NCBI GenBank assembly: GCA_021846665.1
Contig: JAJZWM010000002.1
Coordinates: forward strand, 1 to 59,741
Direction of reading: 5' to 3'
Source: Nanobdellota archaeon
Lineage (GTDB): Archaea; Nanobdellota; Nanobdellia; Parvarchaeales; Parvarchaeaceae
DNA: 59,741 nucleotides
Shown here: one piece after another, positions 51,623 to 59,741 of the stretch
Position numbering within the stretch: the stretch's first letter is position 1
Layout of the letters: each line of letters starts with the position of its first letter
Program-made: the position numbers and the translations under genes
Notes under the pieces: model-generated
Databases searched by the model: none
Told to the model about the DNA's origin: nothing
What the model saw: the letters and a program-made list of their open reading frames with translations, nothing else

Positions 51623-53227
51623 TTAACTTTTGTTCTTCGCAGCATTCAAAAAAGACAAAAATAGCGGAGATGGTGCTTCTATTCTGGATTTTAGTTCTGG
51701 ATGAGCTTGGGTAGCAATACCAAAACCACTCTGCCACTCTATTATCTCAACTAATTTATTGTCTTTAGTAGTTGCAGTTATCTTTAAACCGTTCTTTTGA
51801 AGAACTTTTCTGAATTTATTGTTAAATTCATATCTGTGCCTATGTCTTTCTGATACTACCTTCTTATGATAAGAAGAAAAAGCTATTGAATCTTTTCCTT
51901 TTATAACCATACTCCATGCACCCAACCGCATTGTTCCTCCTTTCTGCTTTACAGATAACTGTGAAGGGAGTATATCAATTATATTGTATTTTGTATTTGG
52001 ATTAAACTCTGTTGAATTTGCCCCTTTTAAATTGCACACATCTCTTGCAAATTCCACGGCCATAAGCTGCATTCCCAAACATAATCCAAGATAGGGTATG
52101 TCATTCTCTCTAGCATACTTTATTGCATTTATCATGCCTTCTATACCTCTATTTCCAAAGCCCCCTGGAACTATGATACCATCAACACCTTTTAACATGC
52201 TTTCTGTATCAGACTTTTCAAGCAACTCAGATTCTACCCATTTTATATTAAGATTAACTGATAATTTGCCAGCAGCATGCATTAAAGCTTCTCTAACGCT
52301 TACATAAGAATCCTTTAGTTCTACGTATTTTCCAACTACTGCTACAGTTACTATTTTTTCATATTTGTTTATTATCTTATCAACATTGTTTCTCCACTTT
52401 TCAACTTTTTCTACATTTATCTTTTTCTTCGGCAAATTGAACGCTTGCAATAACAACTTATCAAAATTCTGGTCTATAAGATACTGTGGCAATTGGTAAG
52501 GAGAAGTCATATCTGGATCGTTTATTACTCTGCTTTCGTCCAAACTTGTAAACATTGCAAGCTTCTTTTTGACCCCATCGGCCATTTCTCCATCTGTTCT
52601 ACATATCAAAAACTGTGGGATTATGCCCATGCCCATCAAAGTTCTAAATGCAGACTGAGTTGGCTTGGTTTTCTGTTCTCCTACAGTCTTTAATCTCGGT
52701 ACGTATGTAACATCAACAAACACTACTTGCTCCTTAAGCGAAAGTTGCCTCATAGCTTCTATAAAATAACCATTTTCAATATCCCCTACAGTTCCGCCAA
52801 CTTCTATCACAACAAAATCTAAATTACTTTTTACTGCAAAATCTTTTACTTTTTCCTGTATCTCATTTGTAAGATGAGGTATTACCTGAACATCTTCTCC
52901 AAGATATTCTCCTTTTCTTTCTTTTTCGATTATTTCTCCGAAAAGTTTCCCTCCTGTTATGGAAGAACTACTAGTAAGACTACGATTTAGGAATCTTTCA
53001 TATGTACCAAAATCCATGTCTACCTCTCCTTTATCATCTAATACGAAGACTTCTCCATGCCTGTAAGGGTTCATCGTACCACAGTCATAATTCAGGTAGC
53101 CATCGAACTTTATTGGAAGAACCTTAAAATCGTACATATCTAGTATTTTCATTATAGAAGATGATACTACTCCTTTACCCAAGCCACTCATTATTGATCC
53201 AAGTACTACTATGAACTTTGTCGGCAT
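51623..53227 (-). CDS. pyrG: CTP synthase
   Basis: The protein has 534 residues, normal length. The synthetase domain starts VVLGSIMSGLGKGVVSSSIMK and continues with FDGYLNYDCGTMNPYRHGEVFVLDDKGEVDMDFGTYERF. The glutaminase domain has the nucleophile in LGLCLGMQLMAVEF and the His-Pro-Glu near the end (AQHPE-like, ATQAHPELKSRI). It makes CTP from UTP with glutamine and ATP. The neighbouring dolichol-kinase-like gene would consume CTP. Confidence 0.97.
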   Translation of the reverse strand: MPTKFIVVLGSIMSGLGKGVVSSSIMKILDMYDFKVLPIKFDGYLNYDCGTMNPYRHGEVFVLDDKGEVDMDFGTYERFLNRSLTSSSSITGGKLFGEIIEKERKGEYLGEDVQVIPHLTNEIQEKVKDFAVKSNLDFVVIEVGGTVGDIENGYFIEAMRQLSLKEQVVFVDVTYVPRLKTVGEQKTKPTQSAFRTLMGMGIIPQFLICRTDGEMADGVKKKLAMFTSLDESRVINDPDMTSPYQLPQYLIDQNFDKLLLQAFNLPKKKINVEKVEKWRNNVDKIINKYEKIVTVAVVGKYVELKDSYVSVREALMHAAGKLSVNLNIKWVESELLEKSDTESMLKGVDGIIVPGGFGNRGIEGMINAIKYARENDIPYLGLCLGMQLMAVEFARDVCNLKGANSTEFNPNTKYNIIDILPSQLSVKQKGGTMRLGAWSMVIKGKDSIAFSSYHKKVVSERHRHRYEFNNKFRKVLQKNGLKITATTKDNKLVEIIEWQSGFGIATQAHPELKSRIEAPSPLFLSFLNAAKNKS

Positions 53228-53289
53228 TTAATTTAACTTATTTTGAGCTTTTATATTTTTCCTTATTAATACCTATATTAAAAAGAGGA

Positions 53290-53925
53290 TCAAATAAAAC
53301 CAAGCCAAAGAAGAAGTATACCTATAAATTCAGAGTAATATAAAAACGCGGGAAAATGAGCAATATAAAGGGAACCAGCTATGCTAACTATCACAACCCC
53401 AGCTATTATTGAAAGCATTTTCTTGTTAGAAGTTTTTCTGTAAGATATTAATGCTACAGCTATAAGCGTTGCCGCAGCAGGAAATGTCATTATTGATGAG
53501 GATATTACTACTAGAAGAGGTAGTATACCAAATACAACATAATTTGTAAGTATATTACTTATGCTTGATACTATCAAAGAGTATACTACGAAAATTGCTG
53601 ATAAAATGAAGAATATAGCATAGTAATTAAAAATTTTCTTGTTTTTCAGCAATGCTGTAGAACCAAGCGCTAAAAAACTAACCAAAAATGCAACCGCAAC
53701 AAGATAAGTTTTTATCAAAAAAGCATTATAAATGTTAAATGAAAAAAGAACTTCGAGTAAAACTCCTAAACCAAAAAGCCAAAGCCCTATTGACCAATAA
53801 AGCTGACTTTTTCCCTTCTTTTTTATAAACTTGTAAGTCATTAATGATGCTAGCGGAACAGTTAAAAGAAATATAAGAATTGTTGAAAACTCAATGAAAA
53901 GCTCACTTGAAAATATACTTGACAT
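53290..53925 (-). CDS. unknown polytopic membrane protein
   Basis: The protein has 211 residues with about seven membrane segments and short basic loops (KKKGKSQ, KNKK, RKTSNKK). No family is recognisable. It lies between the CTP synthase gene and the dolichol-kinase-like gene on the same strand with gaps of 30-60 bases, so it may share a transcript with either. Confidence 0.55.
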   Translation of the reverse strand: MSSIFSSELFIEFSTILIFLLTVPLASLMTYKFIKKKGKSQLYWSIGLWLFGLGVLLEVLFSFNIYNAFLIKTYLVAVAFLVSFLALGSTALLKNKKIFNYYAIFFILSAIFVVYSLIVSSISNILTNYVVFGILPLLVVISSSIMTFPAAATLIAVALISYRKTSNKKMLSIIAGVVIVSIAGSLYIAHFPAFLYYSEFIGILLLWLGFI

Positions 53926-53955
53926 TTATTTTTATAGATTCTTATAGTATTTAAA

Positions 53956-54786
53956 TTATATGAAAAAAACAAGAGACAAAAGAATCGCTATAATCGCTAT
54001 AAAAATATTATCATCAATTGGACTAAATCTTTCAGCTAATGAAAGAATAAATGCGAAAATAGCACCAAATAAGCCGAAAAGGATAACTCCTGGGATCAAG
54101 GAAGATATAAAAAAGGCAGTGCTTCCACTAATAGATTTTCTGCCTGGTTTTTTTAATATTTCCAAGCCAACTACTGTAGCTATTGGATCCGAAATTAATA
54201 AAGAAAAAAGACTGAAAAAAAGAAAATCAAATCGGTTTATAAATCCCAGCAATAAAATAGCACCGACTGCCATTGAAATTGCTCCAGAACCGAATATTGC
54301 CCCATCTCTTTCTAGCAGCTTTATTAATTTCTTCATTTTTCTACCGTAAATATATATGGTATATGCTACCAATAGCCCTAAAAAAACCAATGCCAGTAAT
54401 ATCTGCTTGTAAGATGAAATAAGAATTGAAAGAAATATTCCCCCTATTAAAATCTGTACTAAATCTCTCCTTATCTCTAGTTTACTACTTATTTTTACGG
54501 TTTTTATCGTTAATTTCTTTGTAAGCAAAAATTGAATAAGTAGACTTACAGAGATTATTTCAATAGAAAATTTAATTGGGAATGATTGAGAAAAAACAAC
54601 TGCAAAAAGAGCTACAAACACAAAGTAAAAATAATATCTTCGCGAAGTATAAGTCAATAGAAGCAATGAAGAAAGCACCGCAATAGGTATTGCATAATAA
54701 TATAGATAAACATTATGTAGTAAAAAATAAACGAGATAAGAAAATAAAAATGAAAGAGAAAAAACAATTAAATTATTTGTTTTCAT
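53956..54786 (-). CDS. dolichol kinase/phytol kinase-like membrane enzyme
   Basis: The protein has 276 residues and eight or so membrane segments. The C-terminal part LISDPIATVVGLEILKKPGRKSISGSTAFFISSLI and SLAERFSPIDDNIFIAII carries the conserved DPxA, KSxxGS and DDN residues of the CTP-dependent polyprenol/phytol/diacylglycerol kinase family. Archaeal members phosphorylate dolichol, the lipid carrier for glycan assembly, using CTP; CTP synthase is encoded close by. Which alcohol it uses cannot be said. Confidence 0.72.
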   Translation of the reverse strand: MKTNNLIVFSLSFLFSYLVYFLLHNVYLYYYAIPIAVLSSLLLLTYTSRRYYFYFVFVALFAVVFSQSFPIKFSIEIISVSLLIQFLLTKKLTIKTVKISSKLEIRRDLVQILIGGIFLSILISSYKQILLALVFLGLLVAYTIYIYGRKMKKLIKLLERDGAIFGSGAISMAVGAILLLGFINRFDFLFFSLFSLLISDPIATVVGLEILKKPGRKSISGSTAFFISSLIPGVILFGLFGAIFAFILSLAERFSPIDDNIFIAIIAILLSLVFFI

Positions 54787-54790
54787 GTGA

Positions 54791-57205
54791 TTAAAGAAGA
54801 GAGAACTCCTTGTCTTTTTTATAAGCGAATATCTTTATAATATCTGTTACAAAAAGAAAGACGAAAGATAAAACAAACATAAACAGAATATATGACAAGC
54901 TTATACTTGACATTAATAATCCGAATTTCGCTATTATGAAGGTTATTATAAAGGCTAAGACTATCTGCAATATTACAGGTATACTTGGCCTTGAATGGAA
55001 GAACCTCCTTCTAGACCTTATTGACAAAAGAAGCGCTTCTATGGAAAAGATAAACGCAACGAACATGAAAGTTTCAAATGAAGCATTACTTAAGTGGAAA
55101 TAAAATAGCCCAAGATAAGCAAGTATAGATACCTCTATTATTGCCATTATGCCAAAAATAATGGATGCGAACAGTATTGCTTTTATATTCCATGTATCCG
55201 GTTTCTTTGAATAACTTTCCTTATCAGTCGAAAGGGCTATACTGCCTATATCATTTATGAATATCATTAAGATAAGCTGTATTGCTCTTATTGGCAGGAA
55301 CCTTAGAATTATAAACGCAATCGAAAGGAAAAATGCTATCTGAAATATTCTAGTTACCTTATTTAAGGTATAACTTATCATCCTTTCAAATATAGACCGA
55401 CTTTCTTTTACAGCGTTTACTATCGGTTCTATCCCAGGAGAGGTTAAAACTATAGTCGCCGCGCTTTTTGCAACATCGGTTGCATTTGAAACAGCTATTC
55501 CCACTTCTGCCTGTTTAAGAGCAGGAGCATCATTTACGCCATCTCCAGTCATTCCTACATGATAACCTGCATCCTGCAAGGCCTTCACTATTGTATACTT
55601 GTCCTTTGGAAACACTCCTGCGAAGCCATCATGCTCTATTACCAGCTTTGAAAGTGTTTTCTCATCCAACCCTTCAAGAGTCTTAACATCAAGTATTTTA
55701 TCGCCTATACCAACTTCTTTTGCAATCTCCTTTGCAGTATCAATATTGTCTCCTGTAAGCATTTTTGTCTTTATTCCAAGTGCTCTAAGCTCTTCTATAA
55801 GTTTTTTACTATCTACCCTTGGTTTATCATTCAAAGGAATTACACCAACAAAAGACCATTCCTTTCTGCTACCTAATTTAGCCGCTACTGCTATAGTACG
55901 ATAGCCTTTTAATGACATCTCCTTTATCTTAGCATTAATTTTTTTTATTTCGGAGTTATCCAAAGAGCATTTCTTTATTATAACTGCAGGGAATCCCTTA
56001 ATAGCTGACATTTTTTTACCATTTAGTATGACATCTGCTTGTGACATTTTTGTAGAAGGATTAAAAGGTGTAAACTTTACCAGTTTGTAGTTCAATTCCA
56101 GATTTTTTGTATCATATTTTTTTAATCCGCTTATTATTGCATCATCTATCTCATCATTATCTTCTTTCCTAGATGCAATGGTTCCATAAAAAAGAACCTC
56201 TTGTACTGAGAATTTTCCATAGCCAAATGGATCAGAAACTGAAAGTTGATTGCCTGTTATTGTTCCAGTTTTATCAAGACAGACTACATTCATAGTAGAA
56301 GCTTCCTCAATTGCTTCAAGTTTTGTTACAAGAATATTCTTTGAAGATAGTCTTTCGGTACCATACGCCATGGCAATTGTAAACGCTGCAGGTAGACCTA
56401 CTGGTACAGATGCCAAAAGTATAAGAAGCGAAAATGGAATGATTGTAAGTAAATTTATTTTAAAGATGTAAGAGAATATAAAAACTGCAGCTATAAGCAT
56501 TATATCAACGAATATAAGATATTTAAGCAGCTTCAAGATATCACTTTCTAAATGAGTTTTACCACCAGCTATTCTTACAAGATCTGCTGTTTTACCAAAT
56601 GAGGTATTCTTTCCTGTTTTCAAAACGAGGGCCGTTGCCTCCCCTTCTCTTACTGTTGATGATGAGAATATAGTATCTCCTCCTTTTTTATCTACTGGAA
56701 GAGATTCTCCTGTTAACATTGACTGGTCAACTGAAAGATAATCTCCTTCTATTATAATACAGTCTGCAGGAATTATATCACCAAGTCTTACCCTTATTAT
56801 ATCTCCAGGTACAAGCAATTTTGCAGGTATCTTCCCCCACTTATTGTCTCTCTGGACATTAACATTTACTGAAAGTTTATTCTTTAAAAGCTCTAGAGTA
56901 TTATCCGCTTTGAATTCCTCCAGAAAACCTGCTATTGCATTAAACAAAAGCAGACCTATAACTATGTAAGCATCTATATTTTTTCCAAGAACAAATGATA
57001 TTATTATAACAATAAAAAGCATCAATGGTATCGGGCCCCAAAATTTTAACAAAAACTTTTTTATGGGATTTACTTTTTTGCTTTCAATTTCATTGTAACC
57101 ATATTTTTTCAGTCTTTCTTCTGCCTCTTTTTCCGAAAGTCCATTTTTGCTAGAGGATAATTTTCTGAATTCATCTTCTTTTTTTATCTCTACATTTTTA
57201 TCCAT
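54791..57205 (-). CDS. P3A-type proton-transporting P-type ATPase
   Basis: The protein has 804 residues. The phosphorylation site is VCLDKTGTITGN (Asp311), with TGES (165-168) in the actuator domain and GDGVNDAP in the hinge. The PVGLP of segment 4 and the FINDIGSIALSTDKE stretch of segment 6 point to the plasma-membrane H+-ATPase group (P3A), seen in fungi, plants and acidophilic archaea such as Thermoplasma. It should pump protons out of the cell and would suit an acidic habitat. Its ATG is one base after the stop of the gene at 57207-57743. Confidence 0.92.
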   Translation of the reverse strand: MDKNVEIKKEDEFRKLSSSKNGLSEKEAEERLKKYGYNEIESKKVNPIKKFLLKFWGPIPLMLFIVIIISFVLGKNIDAYIVIGLLLFNAIAGFLEEFKADNTLELLKNKLSVNVNVQRDNKWGKIPAKLLVPGDIIRVRLGDIIPADCIIIEGDYLSVDQSMLTGESLPVDKKGGDTIFSSSTVREGEATALVLKTGKNTSFGKTADLVRIAGGKTHLESDILKLLKYLIFVDIMLIAAVFIFSYIFKINLLTIIPFSLLILLASVPVGLPAAFTIAMAYGTERLSSKNILVTKLEAIEEASTMNVVCLDKTGTITGNQLSVSDPFGYGKFSVQEVLFYGTIASRKEDNDEIDDAIISGLKKYDTKNLELNYKLVKFTPFNPSTKMSQADVILNGKKMSAIKGFPAVIIKKCSLDNSEIKKINAKIKEMSLKGYRTIAVAAKLGSRKEWSFVGVIPLNDKPRVDSKKLIEELRALGIKTKMLTGDNIDTAKEIAKEVGIGDKILDVKTLEGLDEKTLSKLVIEHDGFAGVFPKDKYTIVKALQDAGYHVGMTGDGVNDAPALKQAEVGIAVSNATDVAKSAATIVLTSPGIEPIVNAVKESRSIFERMISYTLNKVTRIFQIAFFLSIAFIILRFLPIRAIQLILMIFINDIGSIALSTDKESYSKKPDTWNIKAILFASIIFGIMAIIEVSILAYLGLFYFHLSNASFETFMFVAFIFSIEALLLSIRSRRRFFHSRPSIPVILQIVLAFIITFIIAKFGLLMSSISLSYILFMFVLSFVFLFVTDIIKIFAYKKDKEFSLL

Positions 57206-57206
57206 A

Positions 57207-57743
57207 TCAATCGCTTATCAAGCCTATAAAAAGTTTGTCATCACCCTTGAATTTTTTCTCGCCTGGAAGTCTTAAAAATAGGTATACGGTCTTACCGTTA
57301 AAGACAAAACGTAAAGGAGGTGAGTATGGATAAAATTCTCTCTTGAAAAGCTTATCATAACCAATGGTTATCTTTGAGATTGATTTCTTTTCAACCCTCA
57401 TAATAAGCGTATCGAGTTTTTTATTGTAGAATTCTATACTTTCCTGGGTTATCTCAACAAAGCCAGAATGCTTATGTAATGGCCTAATCGAACTTCTACC
57501 AACTCTTGCCATAACCTTTTTATGCAGACTTAATTCCAATAACTCGCTCTTGAATATCCATACTGCTTCAAACAAGCCAAGCCCTCTTTTCAGTGAGTCA
57601 TTTATAAATTTCATTCTAGGTGTTTCTCCACGAAATATATCTACTATATTCAGTATATTCTTATCAACTGAAACGCTTGCATTCTCCTTTACCAAATTTT
57701 TACCATAAGATTTATATGAAATGGATTTAATGGCCATAAACAT
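57207..57743 (-). CDS. unknown protein with possible GRAM/PH-like domain
   Basis: The protein has 178 residues, soluble. The C-terminal half (SGFVEITQESIEFYNKKLDTLIMRVEKKSISKITIGYDK) alternates strands like a GRAM/PH-type fold, but I cannot confirm it. The coding region ends one base before the proton ATPase start, so the two are tightly coupled; it may regulate that pump or bind membrane lipids. A second ATG two codons in may be the start. Confidence 0.5.
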   Translation of the reverse strand: MFMAIKSISYKSYGKNLVKENASVSVDKNILNIVDIFRGETPRMKFINDSLKRGLGLFEAVWIFKSELLELSLHKKVMARVGRSSIRPLHKHSGFVEITQESIEFYNKKLDTLIMRVEKKSISKITIGYDKLFKREFYPYSPPLRFVFNGKTVYLFLRLPGEKKFKGDDKLFIGLISD

Positions 57744-57831
57744 ATTATTATGTTGCCTTTAATTCATTTATAGTTTCTTATTTGTTTAATTTATAGCAGT
57801 AAAAGAAATAATCTTTAATCTTTCTTAAGAC

Positions 57832-58293
57832 TTAGATAACCTGGATTATCATTTGAATTATAAAACCAAGCACTCCTATGATGAATGTACCGATAATAAC
57901 CATTATTGAAAGTTCCTTAAATTCCTGCTTTGTGGGTTTTCTTGCAAGATGAAGTATCCTACTGTATTCAAACCTATAATGTTCTAGCTTTGCCTTTATG
58001 TTAAGAGGGTGGGCCTTTTTAATTGCATTTTTTATATGATATAAATGAAATCTTCTTTTCTTTATATTTATCTTTTCTTCTTTATGACTGCTGTTTGAAT
58101 TATTTTGTACAACTGCTTCTGCAGGGTTTTTCTTCTGTTCATTCTGAGCTACGTTTTTAGTAGCATTAGAATTCTGTTGTTCTATTGTATTTTCAGCATG
58201 CTCAATATTCTCTATAGGCTTTATATCACTTACTTCTTGCTGCTTATCCGAATTACCCAGATTTGCATCTGCTAAGCTCTTATTTTCATCCAT
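57832..58293 (-). CDS. secE: SecE/Sec61-gamma subunit with long N-terminal extension
   Basis: From ATG 58293 the protein has 153 residues. The last 60 (FEYSRILHLARKPTKQEFKELSIMVIIGTFIIGVLGFIIQMIIQVI) are a full SecE/Sec61-gamma, one tail-anchored helix clamping the SecY channel. About 75 residues before it are Gln/Asn/Glu-rich and disordered, absent from typical archaeal SecE of about 60 residues. A TTG at 58299 could also start but overlaps the ftsZ stop. ftsZ-secE order is common in archaea. Confidence 0.88.
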   Translation of the reverse strand: MDENKSLADANLGNSDKQQEVSDIKPIENIEHAENTIEQQNSNATKNVAQNEQKKNPAEAVVQNNSNSSHKEEKINIKKRRFHLYHIKNAIKKAHPLNIKAKLEHYRFEYSRILHLARKPTKQEFKELSIMVIIGTFIIGVLGFIIQMIIQVI

Positions 58294-58295
58294 AA

Positions 58296-59423
58296 TCAAC
58301 TTAGAAAGGTTATTCCTAGTTCATCTTCGACTTCCTGTTTCTCCTTTAGCTGCTGATCCTCTGCTATTGATTTACCACTTATTTGTTTGGAAGTTACGCC
58401 TGTTATTATAGCCAAAACCTTTATAGTATTCTTTAAATCTGGAAATATATGTGCACCCCATATTATGTTTATATCATCTGGTAGTTTCTGGCCTATAAGA
58501 TCAACTAATTTATTTGCCTCTTCAAGTGTAAGCGAAGGCCCTCCACTCACATCTATAAGCATTCCTTTTGCAGTTGAAACATCAACATCTATAAGCGGAT
58601 TATTAAGTACTTTCTCAACAACAGTTTCAAGTTTCTTATCCTTTGCATCACTTTCCCCTGTTCCTATAAGTGCTACTCCCCCATTAGACATTATCCTCTT
58701 TACATCTGCGAAATCAACGTTTATTAAACCAGGTTTTGTTATCAATTCGGTTATTCCTTTAACTGCATTTGTAAGAACGTCATCTGCTATCTTCAATGCT
58801 ATAGGTAATGGTAACCCCGGAGCAATAGCCATGAGCTTTTCATTAGGAACAGTTATCAAAGTATCTACAGTATTCTTAAGCTTTTCTACACCGTTAAGTG
58901 CAGAATTCATTCTCCTTTTGCCTTCTGCCTTAAATGGCAAAGTAACTACTGCTATTGTAAGTGCGTTTATTTTCTTTGAAACAGATGCAACGATAGGAGC
59001 TGCACCAGTACCTGTTCCACCACCCATACCACAACATATGAAAACTAAATCTGCCCCCTGAAGAGCTTCTTTAATCTCCTGCTCTTGCTCTTTTGCAGCG
59101 GCTTCACCAACCGCAGGATCAGCACCAGCACCTAGTCCATTTGTTAATTCCTTCCCTATAAGTATCTTTTTATCAGAGGGAGTGCAAAGAAGATCTGCAG
59201 CATCGGTATTGACCGCTATAAATTCAGCTCCTTTTATACCAACTTCAAACATTCTGTTAAGAGTGTTATTTCCAGATCCGCCTACACCGACTACTTTTAT
59301 ATTAGCTCTTCTCGACGCTATCAACTCTTCTAAGGACTTATCAAATTCCTTAGTTTTACTAGCATCGTACTTTATTCCTTTTATTCCTTGGCTAAGTGAA
59401 TTATTCATTTGTATATCATCCAT
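58296..59423 (-). CDS. ftsZ: cell-division GTPase FtsZ
   Basis: The protein has 375 residues. The tubulin signature GMGGGTGTGAAP, the N-terminal Rossmann motif VGVGGSGNNTLNRM and the T7-loop region NVDFADVKRIMSNGG are intact. It polymerises with GTP to form the division ring. The C-terminal tail is short and acidic. A Shine-Dalgarno GAGGT (59430-59434) lies six bases before the ATG, and a TATA-like box is at 59455-59465. Confidence 0.97.
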   Translation of the reverse strand: MDDIQMNNSLSQGIKGIKYDASKTKEFDKSLEELIASRRANIKVVGVGGSGNNTLNRMFEVGIKGAEFIAVNTDAADLLCTPSDKKILIGKELTNGLGAGADPAVGEAAAKEQEQEIKEALQGADLVFICCGMGGGTGTGAAPIVASVSKKINALTIAVVTLPFKAEGKRRMNSALNGVEKLKNTVDTLITVPNEKLMAIAPGLPLPIALKIADDVLTNAVKGITELITKPGLINVDFADVKRIMSNGGVALIGTGESDAKDKKLETVVEKVLNNPLIDVDVSTAKGMLIDVSGGPSLTLEEANKLVDLIGQKLPDDINIIWGAHIFPDLKNTIKVLAIITGVTSKQISGKSIAEDQQLKEKQEVEDELGITFLS

Positions 59424-59429
59424 AAGTTT

Positions 59430-59465
59430 ACCTCAATAGATTAATTATCTTGGATTATATATAAA
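59430..59465 (-). promoter_or_regulatory. ftsZ promoter and Shine-Dalgarno site
   Basis: The plus-strand TTATATATAAA (59455-59465) is the TATA-like box, placing the RNA start near 59432. GAGGT (minus strand, 59430-59434) is six bases before the ATG. ftsZ thus has a very short leader with a Shine-Dalgarno site. Confidence 0.5.
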
Positions 59466-59471
59466 TATCTC

Positions 59472-59741
59472 CTAATCTTTTATTATCTCAGTCTTAATTT
59501 TTTTGTTTATATATTTCCCTACATCCATCGCTATACTGTCCTTTATATAGGGTTTAACGTCCTCTTTTGTGTGTATTTTAACATTTTCATTATCAATATC
59601 CACGCTCTCTGGTTTCTTGCCTATGTAATGCTCAAATATTGCCGAGTATTTTTCCTTCTCGTCTTCTAATATTGAAATTATTTCAATTTCATATTTCAGT
59701 TCCTTCCCAGCTAGTGGATGATTGTAGCTTACAAGCACCCT
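59472..59741 (-). CDS. partial long FKBP-type prolyl isomerase (C-terminal part)
   Basis: The open frame runs to the right edge, so the start is outside the window. RVLVSYNHPLAGKELKYEIEIISIL is the end of an FKBP domain (compare FNFPLAGKTLKFDIEI in the protein at 10339-10758), followed by about 65 residues of C-terminal domain as in the long archaeal FKBPs. It would be a cytosolic folding helper, the third FKBP in the window. Confidence 0.82.
   Translation of the reverse strand, partial: RVLVSYNHPLAGKELKYEIEIISILEDEKEKYSAIFEHYIGKKPESVDIDNENVKIHTKEDVKPYIKDSIAMDVGKYINKKIKTEIIKD

Overview
The window looks like a piece of an AT-rich, compact archaeal chromosome. Archaeal markers are a Sec61-gamma-type SecE next to FtsZ, a GTP-dependent dephospho-CoA kinase, a KaiC-type ATPase with a V4R protein, and a MscS/SPFH/FKBP complement. 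Many genes have a TATA-like box about 20-32 bases before the ATG, as expected for leaderless transcripts. A plasma-membrane-type (P3A) proton ATPase, alpha-glucan enzymes and small unknown proteins would fit an acidophilic, small-genome lineage such as the ARMAN/Parvarchaeota-like DPANN archaea. That placement is inference, because no rRNA or other taxonomic marker is present. No tRNA, rRNA, CRISPR array or insertion sequence was recognised.

Bases 1-10,200 look accessory. Three nucleotidyltransferase/HEPN toxin-antitoxin-like pairs (1.3, 6.3 and 9.6 kb) are mixed with unknown proteins, a GNAT acetyltransferase, EamA and MFS transporters, a SHOCT membrane protein and a nearly pure A/T stretch. 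Each nucleotidyltransferase begins with a ribbon-helix-helix-like segment, and each has an inverted repeat between its TATA box and its start codon.

Bases 10,300-22,400 hold a cytosolic and a membrane-anchored FKBP around a glycosylation-rich surface protein, a histidine phosphatase with GTP-dependent dephospho-CoA kinase, a small kinase-like protein, two ABC-2 export systems, Sua5 and an MFS carrier. Bases 22,400-29,300 hold an operon of KaiC-type ATPase, V4R sensor and PaaK/LuxE-like adenylate-forming enzyme. It faces a second, truncated adenylate-forming protein, with an SPFH protein, a transglutaminase-like protein and an MFS carrier beside it.

Bases 29,300-50,700 are mainly carbohydrate metabolism: two GH15-type proteins, a GH31 alpha-glucosidase, a beta-propeller glycosidase-like protein, an alpha/beta hydrolase, a complete sugar ABC importer and GTP-PEP carboxykinase. 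The importer's binding protein is unusual: a block that normally lies late in the protein sits at the N-terminus, so each lobe would be contiguous. Also here are a pseudokinase pair, an AAA ATPase, a molybdopterin oxidoreductase and MscS.

Bases 50,650 to the end are housekeeping and envelope genes: a SWIM protein, an unannotated 21-residue cysteine-rich peptide, CTP synthase, a dolichol-kinase-like membrane enzyme, the proton ATPase, SecE, FtsZ and a partial long FKBP. The genes are densely packed and many convergent pairs overlap or abut. All motif assignments were made by eye, and no database search was run.
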